Origin: Petrosia ficiformis
Lineage: Eukaryota > Porifera > Demospongiae > Haplosclerida > Petrosiidae
NCBI GenBank assembly: GCA_947044365.1
Contig: OX345638.1
Location: forward strand, 1,743,701 to 1,807,700
DNA length: 64,000 nt
Direction: 5' to 3'
Shown in pieces: positions 21,540 to 36,000 of the stretch. A program made the position numbers and the translations under genes. Each line of letters begins with the position of its first letter. Position 1 is the stretch's first letter. The notes below the pieces were generated by a model that was not told the origin of the DNA, searched no databases, and saw only the letters and a program-made list of their open reading frames with translations.

Positions 21540-22020
21540 AATTTGCAACACATTAAAAGAAACCAAGATGTAAACTATTCAGGAAATTTATTTGCAATGT
21601 TGCAGAGGGGAGTAGCTAGAAATGGAGACATTCCATGATTGAATCAAATGAAAACACAATTTCAGGAGAGTTATTGGGAATGTCAAATTGATGTGGCAAG
21701 CAATAGTTGGATATTCTATGTACCATTTGCAACATTGATTGAAAATAATGCAACTAGGAAGATGTAAACTATTCAGGAGAGTTATTTGAAATGTTGCAGA
21801 GGGGAGTAGCTAGAAATGGGGACATTCCATGATTGAAACAAATGAAAACACAGATGTAAAAATTTCAGGAGAGTTATTGGGAATGTCAAATAGGTGTGGC
21901 AAGCAATAGTTGGACATTCTATGTACCATTTGTAACATTGATTGAAAATAATGCAACTAGGAAGACGTAAACTGTTCAGGAGAGTTATTTGAAATGTCAA
22001 ATACATGTGGCGAGGCATAG
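21540..22020. repeat. Tandem duplication of about 230 bp in the 3' flank of the gasdermin-like gene
   Basis: The block with GCAGAGGGGAGTAGCTAGAA and GTGGCAAGCAATAGTTGGA occurs twice, plus a partial third copy toward 22110 that forms the left arm of the hairpin. Confidence 0.85.
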
Positions 22021-22113
22021 ACAGTAATTAATAAATTTTTAACATTGATTGTAATGTATCCACATAGATGTAAAATGTGAAGTAGATTTCTTTAGCATGT
22101 CACATAAATGTGA

Positions 22114-22181
22114 CAAGAAATAGTCAACATAATTAATTAAGCAGCTCCTCCTGCTTAATTAATTATGTTGACTATTTCTTG
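22114..22181. repeat. Perfect 31-bp-arm hairpin between convergent genes
   Basis: Arms 22114-22144 and 22151-22181 are exact reverse complements around a CTCCTC loop. It lies 78 bp past the UVRAG stop and about 940 bp past the gasdermin-like stop. The left arm resembles the adjacent 230-bp tandem repeat (GACAAGAAATAGT versus GGCAAGCAATAGT). Confidence 0.85.
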
Positions 22182-22258
22182 CCCTTTTCATTTACCAATA
22201 ATTATAATTTAATAATTTCAATCATACGTATTAAAAATATTATTGATTTTATTAGACA

Positions 22259-24012
22259 CTATTTTGATTTTTTTGATATTAATGATAATTCTGGTCTGAC
22301 TATGTCACATAGCATATCTGAATCTCTTCGAAAATCTGTTCCACTGTTCATATTGTGAGATTCAAAAACACTCCGTCTGGTATGTGTCTCAGGCTTACTA
22401 CTTTGAAGCCCAAGAGATTTAAAATTAGATGTAGTTTGTATGTCCTCATTTCCAGACTGTATAGCTTCAAACTCACTCAGTCTAGTCTGGGTCTTGGGCT
22501 TGCTACTTTCAAGCCAAATTGATTTAAAATTAGATGTAGTTTGTACATCCTCATTCCCAGACTGTGCAGTCTCAAATCTAGAATTAGATTGCACAACATT
22601 TGCATCAGATAGGGAATCATTAATTGGTGAAGACTCTGTCCTATTCCTAGATAGTGAGGATGAGGTTGAGGATGACGGAGACAGTTCATAACTATCTAAT
22701 GGCAAATTTACAAGAACACGATCTGTATTCGAAATTGGGCGTGTCACATCTAATGAATAAAATGTTCCTTTATGAGGTGATTGAGAAAGGCGGAATGTTC
22801 CATCCTGGTCCTGAACTAATTCCAGTGGAGAGCGGCTTCTGGGTGAACGAGGAGGAAACAATGGACGTGTTCGTACCTGTGGTGAACTTCGTACAAGAAT
22901 AGGCTCATTCCTATGCCTTCTGGAATCAAATTGATAGTCGTCTTTGAAACTCTCGTACTGTACAAAATTATCCTCATTTTCTTGTAATTGATTACTATCT
23001 GGTAGTTCAGGTACAATGCCATTTGGTGAACCTCTTGAGGTTGGTGTCGCTGTACCCTCTCTACTCTCAACCTTTTCTTGTGGTGACAACTGGTTTAAAG
23101 TTGGTGGTGAAGGTTGAATTAAAAAGTAACTAGAAGTGTAAGGTGTCTGATTTGAGAAGCTAGGACTACTGATGGAGACAGAGGGTGGAACAGTATCGTT
23201 CAATGGAGATATACTAAAGGAATAAATAATGCTCAGATTTATGAGTATAAAAGAACAATAGGGAGGCATTCTGAAGAGATGGGGAACCAAAATGCCCCCT
23301 ATAGAATCCTGGAGAAGCTTGTACTGCACTCATTATAATAACAATGCTGACATACATGTACATGTACATGTACATGTACATGTACATGTATATAGATAGT
23401 AGATATATATACACAGAACTATTTATGGAGTGATGGATGAACTGATGTATGGATGGATTGATTGATTTATTGGCAAAATTGGATGGTTGAATGTATGAAT
23501 GAAAGAATGATGGATGAATAGATGAATGAATGGATAGTGCATTGAAAGAATGATGGATAAATGAATAGATGAACTGATGGATGGATCTATTTGTGAATGG
23601 GGATGAAAATGATGAATGAATGGATGGATGAACTGATAGATCTATAGGTGATTCATGGTGAATGGGCGAATAGATGAATGGATGGTTGGATGGAAAATGG
23701 AAAATGGAAAATAGACAGATGGTGGGTGGATTAATAGATTATTGGTTTGATGAGTGGATGACTGGGTGGTCAATTATTACAGTAGTACATGTACCTGTAT
23801 CTATCTCTCATTAATCTATCAAGCAGTGTTTTCAAATTCAATAGTGTCTTTTTCACAGCTACTTTTGAGATTCCATAACCACAATGTTGTCGTAACTATA
23901 GAATACAATATGTATGTATGTACAAGTATGTAAATAGAATCATTATAAATACATCTACATATGTACATACATACATAGTATTACATACATACATATATAC
24001 ATACATGCATAT

Positions 24013-24043
<31 letters not shown>

Positions 24044-24183
24044 CAATAATTTTATACATACATACATACATACATACAAATGTACATACAAACATACGTA
24101 CATACATGCATACATAACATACAATATAACATACATACATACATACATACATACATGCATGCATACAAACATACATACATACA

Positions 24184-24214
<31 letters not shown>

Positions 24215-25597
24215 TCATACATACATACAATGTACATACATACATACATACATACATACATAATTATAATGTATACATAGTACATTAACACATTGTAAAC
24301 ATATTGTTTGTTGTGTTGTTAGTATTGTTGTAGTTTGACAATGTCCACTTTTAGTTATAGTTTTAGTATGACTAGTTTCTCGTTTAGTTATAGTTTAATT
24401 AACTAAAATTATATTAGGTTTACTAAAAGGGGTTTAGTTTTAGTTCGCTAACTAAAAGTGCCCATTATTGGCCTATTTTCATAGTTACAGCTATTGCAGT
24501 AGACCTGTAATTATGTACATGTATCTAGCGAACATGTACATGTACGTGTATCTAGTGAACATGTACATGGACATGTATCTGGTCAACATGTATACATATC
24601 TTGTACACGTATCTAGTCAACATGTACAAGTACATGTTGACTAGATATGTCTACATGTTGACATGTACATTATATACTATACATGTAGATGTTGACTAAA
24701 TACTGTACATGTTGAATAAATACTGTACATGTACATTACATATTGACTGGATATGTGTACACATTGACTAGATACATGTAGATGTTGACTAGATACTATT
24801 CTTGTACATGTACATCATGTACAAGAATAGTAATATGTACATGTACATGTATCTAGTGAACGTGTACATATATCCAGTCAACATGTACATGTATCTAGTC
24901 AACGTGTACATATATCCAGTCAACATGTACATATATCCAGTCAACATGTACATGTATCTAGTCAACATGTACAAGAATAGTAATATGTACATGTACATGT
25001 ATCTAGTGAACGTGTACATATATCCAGTCAACATGTACATGTATCTAGTCAACGTGTACATGTATAGATACATGTAGATGTTGACTAGATACTATTCTTG
25101 TACATCAAGTACAAGAATAGTATCTACTCAATATGTACATGTACATGTATCTAGTGAACATGTATATATATCCAGTCAACATGTACATGTATCTAGTCAA
25201 CGTGTACATGTATAGATACATGTAGATGTTGACTAGATACTATTCTTGTACATCAAGTACAAGAATAGTATCTACTCAATATGTACATGTACATGTATCT
25301 AGTCAACATGTACATATATCTAGTCAACATGTACAAGAATAGTATCTAGTCAATATGTACATGTACATGTATCTAGTGAACATGTATATGTATCTAGTCA
25401 ACATGTACATGCCAAGAATAGTATCTAGTCAATATGTACATGTACATGTACATGTACATGTATCTAGTGAACATGTACATGCCAAGAATAGTATCTAGTC
25501 AATATGTACATGTACATGTATCTAGTGAACGTGTACATGTATCTAGTCAACATGTACATGCCACCTGAGTCATTTTCATTTTTCCATTCCTCAGGTG

Positions 25598-25628
<31 letters not shown>

Positions 25629-28600
25629 ACATCTCTGATTACATCATGTATCCAGTCAACATGTACATGTATCTAGTCAACATGTACAAGTACAGTATTT
25701 AGTCAACATGTACATGTATCTACTATCTGTACATGTATAAATGCATGTATTTACCTGTAAAATATCTCTCCATAATAAATATAATCCAAATTGATATAAA
25801 TTCTTCTCTGCACCTTTTATATACAGAGGAAATCTGATATATAGATAGATAAATAGAGTAAGATAGATAGATAAATAGAGTAAGATAGATAGATAAATAG
25901 ATAAATAGAGTAAGATAGATAGATAAAGAGAGTAAGATAGATAGATAAATAGAGTAAGATAGATAGATAAATAGAGTAAGATAGATAGATACATGTAAAC
26001 AGATATAATTATTCATAATAATAACTAATTATAATTCAATAGATACTAGGGCTGGGATGATTAATCATTTAATCGATTAATCAATTGATATTGAAAATTC
26101 TTTTGTTCATTGATTCTAAGCCTGCGATATTAATTATACTAATGAATGCACTAAAGTGCAGAACCCTCGCTAAAAAGATGCTACTATGAATGTATGCTTC
26201 TCAGCATAAACAATCAACAATGAAACAGGGAGTCATGGCGTTCCTCATCAACTCAGATTCTTATCTCCTCAGAACTGGTGACAAGACTTCACAGATAGCT
26301 GCAGAAACACTTGTTACGACGAGGCCCAAGAAACAAAGCGTCTAAGATACAAAACTTTCGGAAACTTCTACAAAATGCGTATGCATGCTCGATCTCCACC
26401 TACGTTTGGATTAACCAATTTAATTAATAGGCGTGACTGAGTAACAATGGCGCAAAAAAAGCCTATTTTTCGACTTTGCACGACTGTATGAGTTTGCAAA
26501 TCGCTTGAATCTCGCAGTAGACCCAGTGTGCTCTTTCCTTTGCAGTGACCAAGAATCTTCAAAAGTAAGCCATTGCAAAGATTAGTGGGAACACACACAC
26601 ACACAAACCGATTACTATAACCCTCCGCCTACGCACTCAGGTTAATTATTCCAATAGACATGCTTTTCAAGCATGCAATAGCAAATAATGTATAATATTA
26701 TAAGTGACAGGAAGCCTTTCTGATCATCAATTGTGAGAAGTTTCCTGTGTTAATTGACTTAATTGGCCTAATTACTTCCGCTGTTCAACAAAATAAGCTA
26801 TCACCTGGCACCATCAACCAGTTCTGGTCCCATGAAAGAATGGATAGATGGATGGATCGATGAATAGTTGAATGATGAGATAGATAGTTGGATGAAAGAA
26901 TAGATGCATGTACATGTATGAATGGATACATGTCATAAATAGATGGCACGAGGATAGACAGATAGATGTAGTAATTATACAGATAGTAATCAAAGGAATG
27001 AACACTATATGTAAACTTACTCTCTAATATCTAAACTCTGATCATCATGAACATCATCAATAATTATGGATCTTGATCCATTGGGACGTAATGGATACTG
27101 AAGGGGAACAATCAAAAAATGTGCCAAGAGATGTACCAGATGAGCTACAAAACCTAAAGCAACAGCTGCTTGTTCTGGTGACGCTGAACCTGAAGATAAG
27201 AAAACCATTATTTCAAATATGAATACATTCATACATACATACTTACATTAAATACATACATACATGTACATACATTAAGTACATACATGTACATGTACAT
27301 TGTACATGTACATTGTACATGTACATACATACATACATACGCATGTACATACATACATGTACATACATTAAGTACATACATGTACATGTACATTGTACAT
27401 GTACATTGTACATGTACATACATACATACATACATACATACGCATGTACATACATACATGTACATACATTAAGTACATACATGTACATGTACATTGTACA
27501 TGTACATTGTACATGTACATACATACATACATACATACATACGCATGTACATACATACATGTACATACATGTACAAACATAGTTGCATACATACATACGC
27601 ATGTACATACATACATGTACATACATGTACATACATAGTTGCATACATACATACACATGTACGTACATATATACATGTACATGTACATGTACATGTACAG
27701 TGTACATATAGTCAACTATGGTTGTATACATGTACATGTATATATACATGTATGAGTCAGTATGACATATCAACTGACCTTCTAAAGGATCTCCATGAGG
27801 TAGTATAACACCACATATTGTATATGTATCGTGCAACTGTATAATTAAGAAACAAACATTATTTTATCTTTTCCCTCCCAATCCCTTCTTCTCCATGCAC
27901 CAGTTTAATTTTCTCAAAGTAAGGCGATGTGCAAGTTTAATGAAATCATTATCATACTAGACTGCACATAGTCTCAAAGAGATATTCTTTATTTGGGAGA
28001 TTCCCCCTGTATCCTTACCTGCCTGATACAAAACGTCTCTGCAAGTTCAGCAATCATTACTCTTTGTCTTAAATGTAACTTCCTTTGTGTCTTCATCAAC
28101 TGATCTCTGTAATATATACATGTATATGTATAGTTGTGCACTGTGCAATTTTGTGTGTAATCAGACCGTAACCATGGTGATAGATGAATTCAGTGTGACA
28201 TTCAGGCATTTACACTTTCAGTTAATAAAACTGTTACAACATTACATGTTTACTGTAATAACTATAATTATAAACTGAAAATTGGCCACTTTTTAATTAA
28301 CTAAAACTAAAACCATTTTTGTAAACTATACAGTGGAACTCCTCAATTCCGAACAAATAAGTGTCCTGATTACAGGAGTGTCCTCATTTTAGGGGTAAAT
28401 TTATATTATAAAACACAGTTTGGGACATTTGTAAGTGTCCTTAATACAGGGGTGTTCTCATTTCAGAGTGTCCTCAATAGAGGGGTGTCACTGCAGTGAC
28501 TGTAGTTAATTAAACTATAATTAAACTAAAGGTTTGAGAAACGAGGTATAACTGAAAGTGGTCACTATTGTCAAACCAAGTTTAACTAACAATATAATAC

Positions 28601-30230
28601 TAGAACTAAATATACAGTCATTAAAATATAAATGATGACACTTGAGATGGAAAGAAAGAAAGAAAGACAGACACCTGCGGCAAATGAAAAAATGAAAATG
28701 AGTTGCATCAGGTGGGATCTGAACCCATAACACTCTGCAGTCCAGACAGATGCTCTTACCAACTGAGCTACCAAGGCAGCCCAGCTGGCAGGGTCCAAAT
28801 GTACATGTACATATAATACATAAATTATTGAGCTTTAACATACCTCCTTTGTGAGAATTGCTGTTGATTATTCTCATATCTTCTTCTTGAATCATCAAAC
28901 TTCTGCTGATGTTCTCTCAAGTTGTGTTCCCTCTTGTCCAATCTTTCTTTCATATCTTCCAGTCTCTCTTTCTCTACAAAATAAATAAAATGACAATTGA
29001 CCTCAGCATACAACACGTTGTACAGAGATCCTATGAACTTTGACCCCATTGATGTACAGAGATACTATGACCTTTGACCCCACCATATATGAGTACATAA
29101 TCTATACACTGATCATATGACCTTTGATTTGACATAGTGTTTAGAGGTCTTATAAATTTGACCCCCACTGATGTAGAGATACTATGACCTTTGACCCCAC
29201 TGATGTACAGAGATACTATGACCTTTGACCCCACTGATGTACAGAGATACTATGACCTTTGACCCCATTGATGTACAGAAATACTATGATGTTTGACCCC
29301 ACCGATGTACAGAGATACTATGACCTTTGACCCCACCAATGTACAGAGATACTATGACCTTTGACCCCACCGATGTACAGAGATACTATGACCTTTGACC
29401 TCACTGATGTATACATAGTTTGATCTTACCATATTCAAATAATCTTTTTTGATCTTCTAAAAATTGTCTGAGAAGCTCCACATGAGCAGACAATTTACTA
29501 CGTTCTTCCTGCTATAGAAAGGAAGATATACATTATAATCTACATTGATATATAGATAGATAGATAGATAGATAGATAGATTGATAGATAGATAGATACA
29601 TACATACATACATACATACATACATAAATAGATAGATAGACACTAGACAGACAGACAGACAGACAGAAGGATACATGTACACATGTACATGTTGTATCAA
29701 TATAGTTAAAAGGAAGTTGTATCAATTATGGGCAGGCATGCATGCTCAAAACTCGAGTGTCTTTATCTCAACATGATCTACTTAGCATGGTTGCATGCAG
29801 AGGTTTTGAGACGTTTTGAAGCATGGCCCAAATTGGCTCAACAATGGTTAGTGTGTGCACCATTGGGAATAAATGGACATTTTGAGCCAATTAACAAAGA
29901 GTTAATGCTGTTAGTGACAATATAATCATAATTAACTGCACCATCTGGCCCAAAGAGAGTACTGTGCAGTGCCCTCTTTGGGCCAATAGTGGGCTATATA
30001 AGCTTATCAAAAACAGGTTTTACACGGTCTACTAAACATAGTCACATGATTTACTAAACATGGTCACATGATCTGCTAAACATAATCACATGGTCTACAC
30101 TGCCGGACTAAAGATAGCTTACCTTTTTAACCTGCTCCAATCCATTTTTGGTGATTGTTTGTAATTCAGTTTTACGTTCTTTTAAAGAATCTCTTAATCT
30201 GTTTAAATGCTGTTGCTGTTCTAATAATCT

Positions 30231-30265
<35 letters not shown>

Positions 30266-30268
30266 TAT

Positions 30269-30320
<52 letters not shown>

Positions 30321-30393
30321 TATACATAGATAGATAGATATAGATAAATAGATAGATAGATACATACATGTAGATAGATAGATAGATATACAG

Positions 30394-30424
<31 letters not shown>

Positions 30425-30844
30425 TATATATATATATATATATATAGATAGATAGATAGATTGATAGATAGATAGATAGATAGATAGATATATAGATATA
30501 TATATATATATCTCATAATGAGATTCATAGCCCATACATTTCTATGGGGCGTGTAAGTTTATATTTCTCATATAAACCTCAAAATAGGTTGATATTTTAA
30601 AATATCAACCTTGTGAAACTCGATGGCGATTTCTTACGGACTCAATGACAATCTCTTGCAGGACAATCCAAGGTATGAATCTCATTCTAAAATATATCAG
30701 ATATAACATGTTTCATCTGTCTATATGCGTTATATAAACCTGCCAACTCGGATGATATCACCCTCGGGCTACGCCCTCGGGTGATATCTTACCTCGTGGC
30801 AGGTTTATATAACGCATATAGACCTCTGAAACATGATATATATA

Positions 30845-30891
<47 letters not shown>

Positions 30892-30977
30892 GACAGATAG
30901 ATAGATAGATAGATATAGATAAATAGATAGATAGATACATGTAGATAGATAGATAGATATACAGATATATATATATA

Positions 30978-31071
<94 letters not shown>

Positions 31072-32989
31072 TACAGATAGATAGATAGATAGATAGATAT
31101 ACAGATAGATAGATAGATAGATAAACAGATGTACAGATAGATAGATAGATAGGTAGGTAGATTAGATATATACACGTAAATAAATTAAAAGATACATGTA
31201 CATGTAGATAAATACAATGCATGTATGTGACTATAGCTCGCCATTAGTGTTGTTTTAGTTAACTACATAACTATAACTAAAACCTCTTTTAGTAAGGTAT
31301 TATGACCTTTAGTTAACTAAACTATAACTAAATGACAGGTTTACTGTAATACATGTATAACCGAAAATTGTCCTATAATGGGCTAGTTAACAAAAACTAG
31401 TAACCCTAATATTGTTTTAGTTAATCCTATAACTACACGTACATGTATGACAAAATTGCGAGAAACTAGTCATACCAGGGTTCTAGCTAAAGAGTGGAAG
31501 ACACATGCTACATTGCTCTATGCAATGTCATTCTCTTTGATGTGGTCAAAGGAATGCACTTAAATTACAAGTATGCTTTGATTTTTGTGTCAGCACCACT
31601 CAATTGAAGTGTAGCTAGGTATCGTATACTATAACTATAAGTACAAAGATTTTGATAAGTTTTGAAGCATGGGCCAAATTGGCTCAACAATGGTTAGTGT
31701 GTGCACCATTGGGAATACATCTTCAGCCAATTAACAAAGAGTTAATGCTGTTAGTGACAATATAATCATAATTAACTGCGCCATCTCGCCCAAAGAGAAA
31801 ACTGTACAGTGCCAAATAAGAACCCCTTTGGGCCAATGGTGCACCAGATAAAATAGCTAAAAGTGGTCAGTATTGTCAAACTAAAACAACACAACTTGGT
31901 ACTTTTATTATTCAATTCACAGCAGCACAGTGCCCTCCTTTAAATGTCTGATATTCAACTATCTTTGTACAGGAAGCTAACAAATGTTAGCCTACTTGTA
32001 TAAACATCTTGTTTGCTTCCTCTACAAAAAACAGCTGAATAATAAACAGGGTGTGGCCTCATGAATTCAGTAATGAAGAAATTGTTTTTCCCAGAGCCAG
32101 TCTCATACTATAGATACACTGTAGATTCACAAACATGAATGAATAGATGAGAACACGAAAGGGAGGAAATGTTTAAATGCTTACTTACTTTTCCAAATCT
32201 TTATATTGATACGAGTCAGCAACCTAGTGGATTAAAGAGATCCTATGAACTTTGCTTTCTCCGATTATCAATAAATAATTATGAGCCCCACAATAACTTA
32301 AGTTCTGTATATGTACTATGAACTTTGACCCCATACAATCCATATCAGTGCAATACATAACAGAGATCCTATGAACTTTGACCCCATACAATCCATATCA
32401 GTGCAATACATAACAGATATCCTATGAACTTTAACCCCATATCATACTCAACTAACCTCTGCTCTTCGAACTTCAATTAAACTTTGTGGTGGTAGGAAGT
32501 CCATCAACAGGTGAAAAGATGGTCGTCGTGGAGACGGATATCCCTTAGAGTCAATATCTATATAAAACCCCTCTGCCATCCCAATAACAATATTATTTGA
32601 TGGGTATGAAGAGCTATCTTTTCTGTTTAACTGATACAGAAAGAGAGAAAGAGAGAAACAGAGAGATAGATACAGAGACAGATAGAGTGACAGACAGACA
32701 GAGACAAAGAGATAGACAGAGACAAACAGGCAGACAAAAACAGACAGAGAGATAGACAGGGACAGACATACAGACAGAGACAGACAGATAGATAGACAGA
32801 CAGAGACAGACTGAGACAGACAGACAGACAGACAGAGACAAAGAAACAGAGAGACAGACAGACATACAGAAAGATAGACAGAGGCATACAGACAGACAGA
32901 CAGACAGACAGAGACATACAGAAAGATAGACAGAGACATACAGACAGACAGAGACATACAGACAGACAGACAGAGACAGACAGAGACAT

Positions 32990-33029
<40 letters not shown>

Positions 33030-36000
33030 AGTAGGATAGAGGAATAGAAAGATAGACAGACATAGAAAGAGTTGTAGTTTGTACACAGTTATAAGCTCTT
33101 AATTAAACTTCTAATGTATCTAGTTTATATACTCTTCATTTTCCTCACATCACATTGAGTTGGTGCGCCATTTTGTCAAATTACATGTACATGTACAATG
33201 TATATATAAAGTTAATGATTAATAATTACATATACTCACACTTAATCCTAGGAACATATAATGAGATAGGTTAATAAGTTTCTCAAAACACAGGAGTTCT
33301 TCATCTCTACTTTCTAGAAATAGCCAAACTCTTATTACAAAAACTGATAATAGTGCGATTAAGAAATAATTATTTATGAATGAATTTGTGTGCATAAGTG
33401 AGAGTGTGTGTGTGTGTGTACACATATGTATGCACATTGTGTGTGTATATGTAATTATGTATGTATATATGTATGTGTGTGTGTGTGTATGTATACAATG
33501 TGTGAGAACATGTAGGTGTGTGAGTGTGTGTGTGACTGCACTTGTGTGTGTATGCGAGTGTATGTGATGTGTGATAGTGTATTTATCATTGTATGAGTGT
33601 ATGTGTTTGTATGTGAATGTGGAATGGATACTGCTAAGAGTTGATGCATTTCCAATGACACTATGACTAAACAACAAAGATCCCCACATTGGGTTCTAAA
33701 TAAATAAGAAGACGTATAAAAGTAAATAGACCAGAATATAGAAATATACATGAAAGAAAGAAAGACAGGCACCTGAGGCAAATGAAAAAATGAAAAATGA
33801 GTTGCCTCAGGTGTACATGTACATGTTGATGGATTATGTGGAAAAAATTATACATGTCCATTGTTGTGTATTACAGTTAGTGATGCCCTGATAAGAGATT
33901 TTACAGATATTCCAAATAACTGATACCTCTCCGATATTATATCTACCTTCTGGTTTCTGATTCTTTCAATGAAAATGAATCAGTAATTATGAGTATCAGT
34001 AAAGCAATTAATGATGCACCAATCACATCTTTAAGAAATAACCAATACTGATGATACTAAAAATAATGACCGATATCGATTACTGATCCAATTATTAGTA
34101 CATCACTAATTACAGTATATTACAGTATATTGCAGTATATTTTAGTATATTTCAGTATATTTTAGTATACTATTTAGCACAACATCTCACATATGTTTCT
34201 TTGAGAAAGCTGCTTGTGTAAATTTCTGCATTGAATAGAACAAAAATGTAATTATGTTTAAGTACAAATACAATATTAAATTATTAATTGAAGGGCTGAG
34301 AAGTAAAGTGGTCTAACCCACAAAACAGCAATACACTGAGGTTAACATGAAAACACTCTCAAAATGTGTTTCAGGGACAGATAAAAATTAAGAAATCAAA
34401 AAATATTTCAATTTTGGTAGTGGAATACACCTAATTTTGAATGAATTGTTATGCACTATGGATGATTTCCAGTATTTGATTTTGGGTTAGCCCACTTTAC
34501 CTCTGAGCCCTTCAATTATATGCTTGATTATGGTAATATAAAAATTTTACTTTATCCAACTATTCATGACTTCGATAATTATAATAATTACATAAACTAT
34601 TATCAGATAGTCGGGGTGTGGAAACATTGAGCCAACTGCCAGACATTTTGACCTATTCTCATCACTCTTGTCCTGCTCCCCATATACTTTGTATACAGTT
34701 CAGTTTCAATTTACTGGACATTCACTAAATTTATCGGACAATGTCTTGTATGACAAGCTGTTTCCACACCACTGTAGATATGGCTTCTTCAGTTACTACA
34801 ATAGTAAGTGTGAGCAAGGTTTCATACAATGGGGAATATCCCCTCTAAACTTCAAGCCAAATTTATTTCAACATGCAACATCTTAGCTACAACTCTTCAG
34901 AAGCCACCAGAAGCAACTTCAGAGAGCACAAAGTTAAAACATTTCCTGGAGGGGGGAACATACCCCCACACCCCCTACCACCAGGAGCAGTGTGTTTCAC
35001 ATGATCGATTCCATCCTCTCCCTAACACAAAATCCATTATGAAACCATGACAGGGTGAGTGTTACTAAAACCATCCTAGCAAATAGTTGTAATAGCTGAA
35101 GAAAGACCTGGCTGAAGTGTTATGTTATTTTTCCAGAATTATTATTACATTTAATAAAACCAGAAATTATGAATACTGTAATAATAAAAACTTTACCATA
35201 ATAGTGTTATAATACATGTACATAAATGTACAAGTATTACTATGTATACATTTACATGTATATAAATATACATGTATTACTATGTATACATTTACATGTA
35301 TATAAATGTACATGTATTACTATGTATACATTTACATGTATATAAATGTACATGTATTACTATGTATACATTTACATGTATATAAATGTACATGTATTAC
35401 TATGTATACATTTACATGTATATAAATGTACATGTATTACTATGTATACATTTACATGTATATAAATGTACATGTATTACTATGTATACATTTACATGTA
35501 TATAAATGTACATGTATTACTATGTATACATTTACATGTATATAAATGTACATGTATTACTATGTATACATTTACATGTATATAAATGTACATGTATTAC
35601 TATGCATACATTTACATGTACATACATGTACATGTACATGTATTACTATGCATACATTTACATGTACATACATGTACATGTATTACTATGCATACATTTA
35701 CATGTATATAAATGTACATGTATTACTATGCATACATTTACATGTATATAAATGTACATGTATTACTATGCATACATTTACATGTACATACATGTACATG
35801 TATTACTATGTATACATTTACATGTACATACATGTACATACATGTACATGTATTACTATGCATACATTTACATGTACATACATGTACATGTATTACTATG
35901 CATACATTTACATGTACATACATGTACATGTATTACTATGTATACATTTACATGTATATAAATGGACATACTATCATCAAGTGATCCTGGTTTATGGAGA

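Noticed and set aside
26368..26604. 78-codon minus-strand frame of normal complexity
   Set aside because: No splice context or family recognised, and it lies inside a UVRAG intron on the same strand; kept only as an uncertain open stretch.
29028..29415. CRISPR-like array
   Set aside because: Units are contiguous 34-bp tandem repeats without unique spacers, in an animal intron.
32448..33086. Long Cys/Leu/Ser/Val-rich minus-strand frames
   Set aside because: They read the (GACA)n tract; only 32630-32457 of this span is a UVRAG exon.
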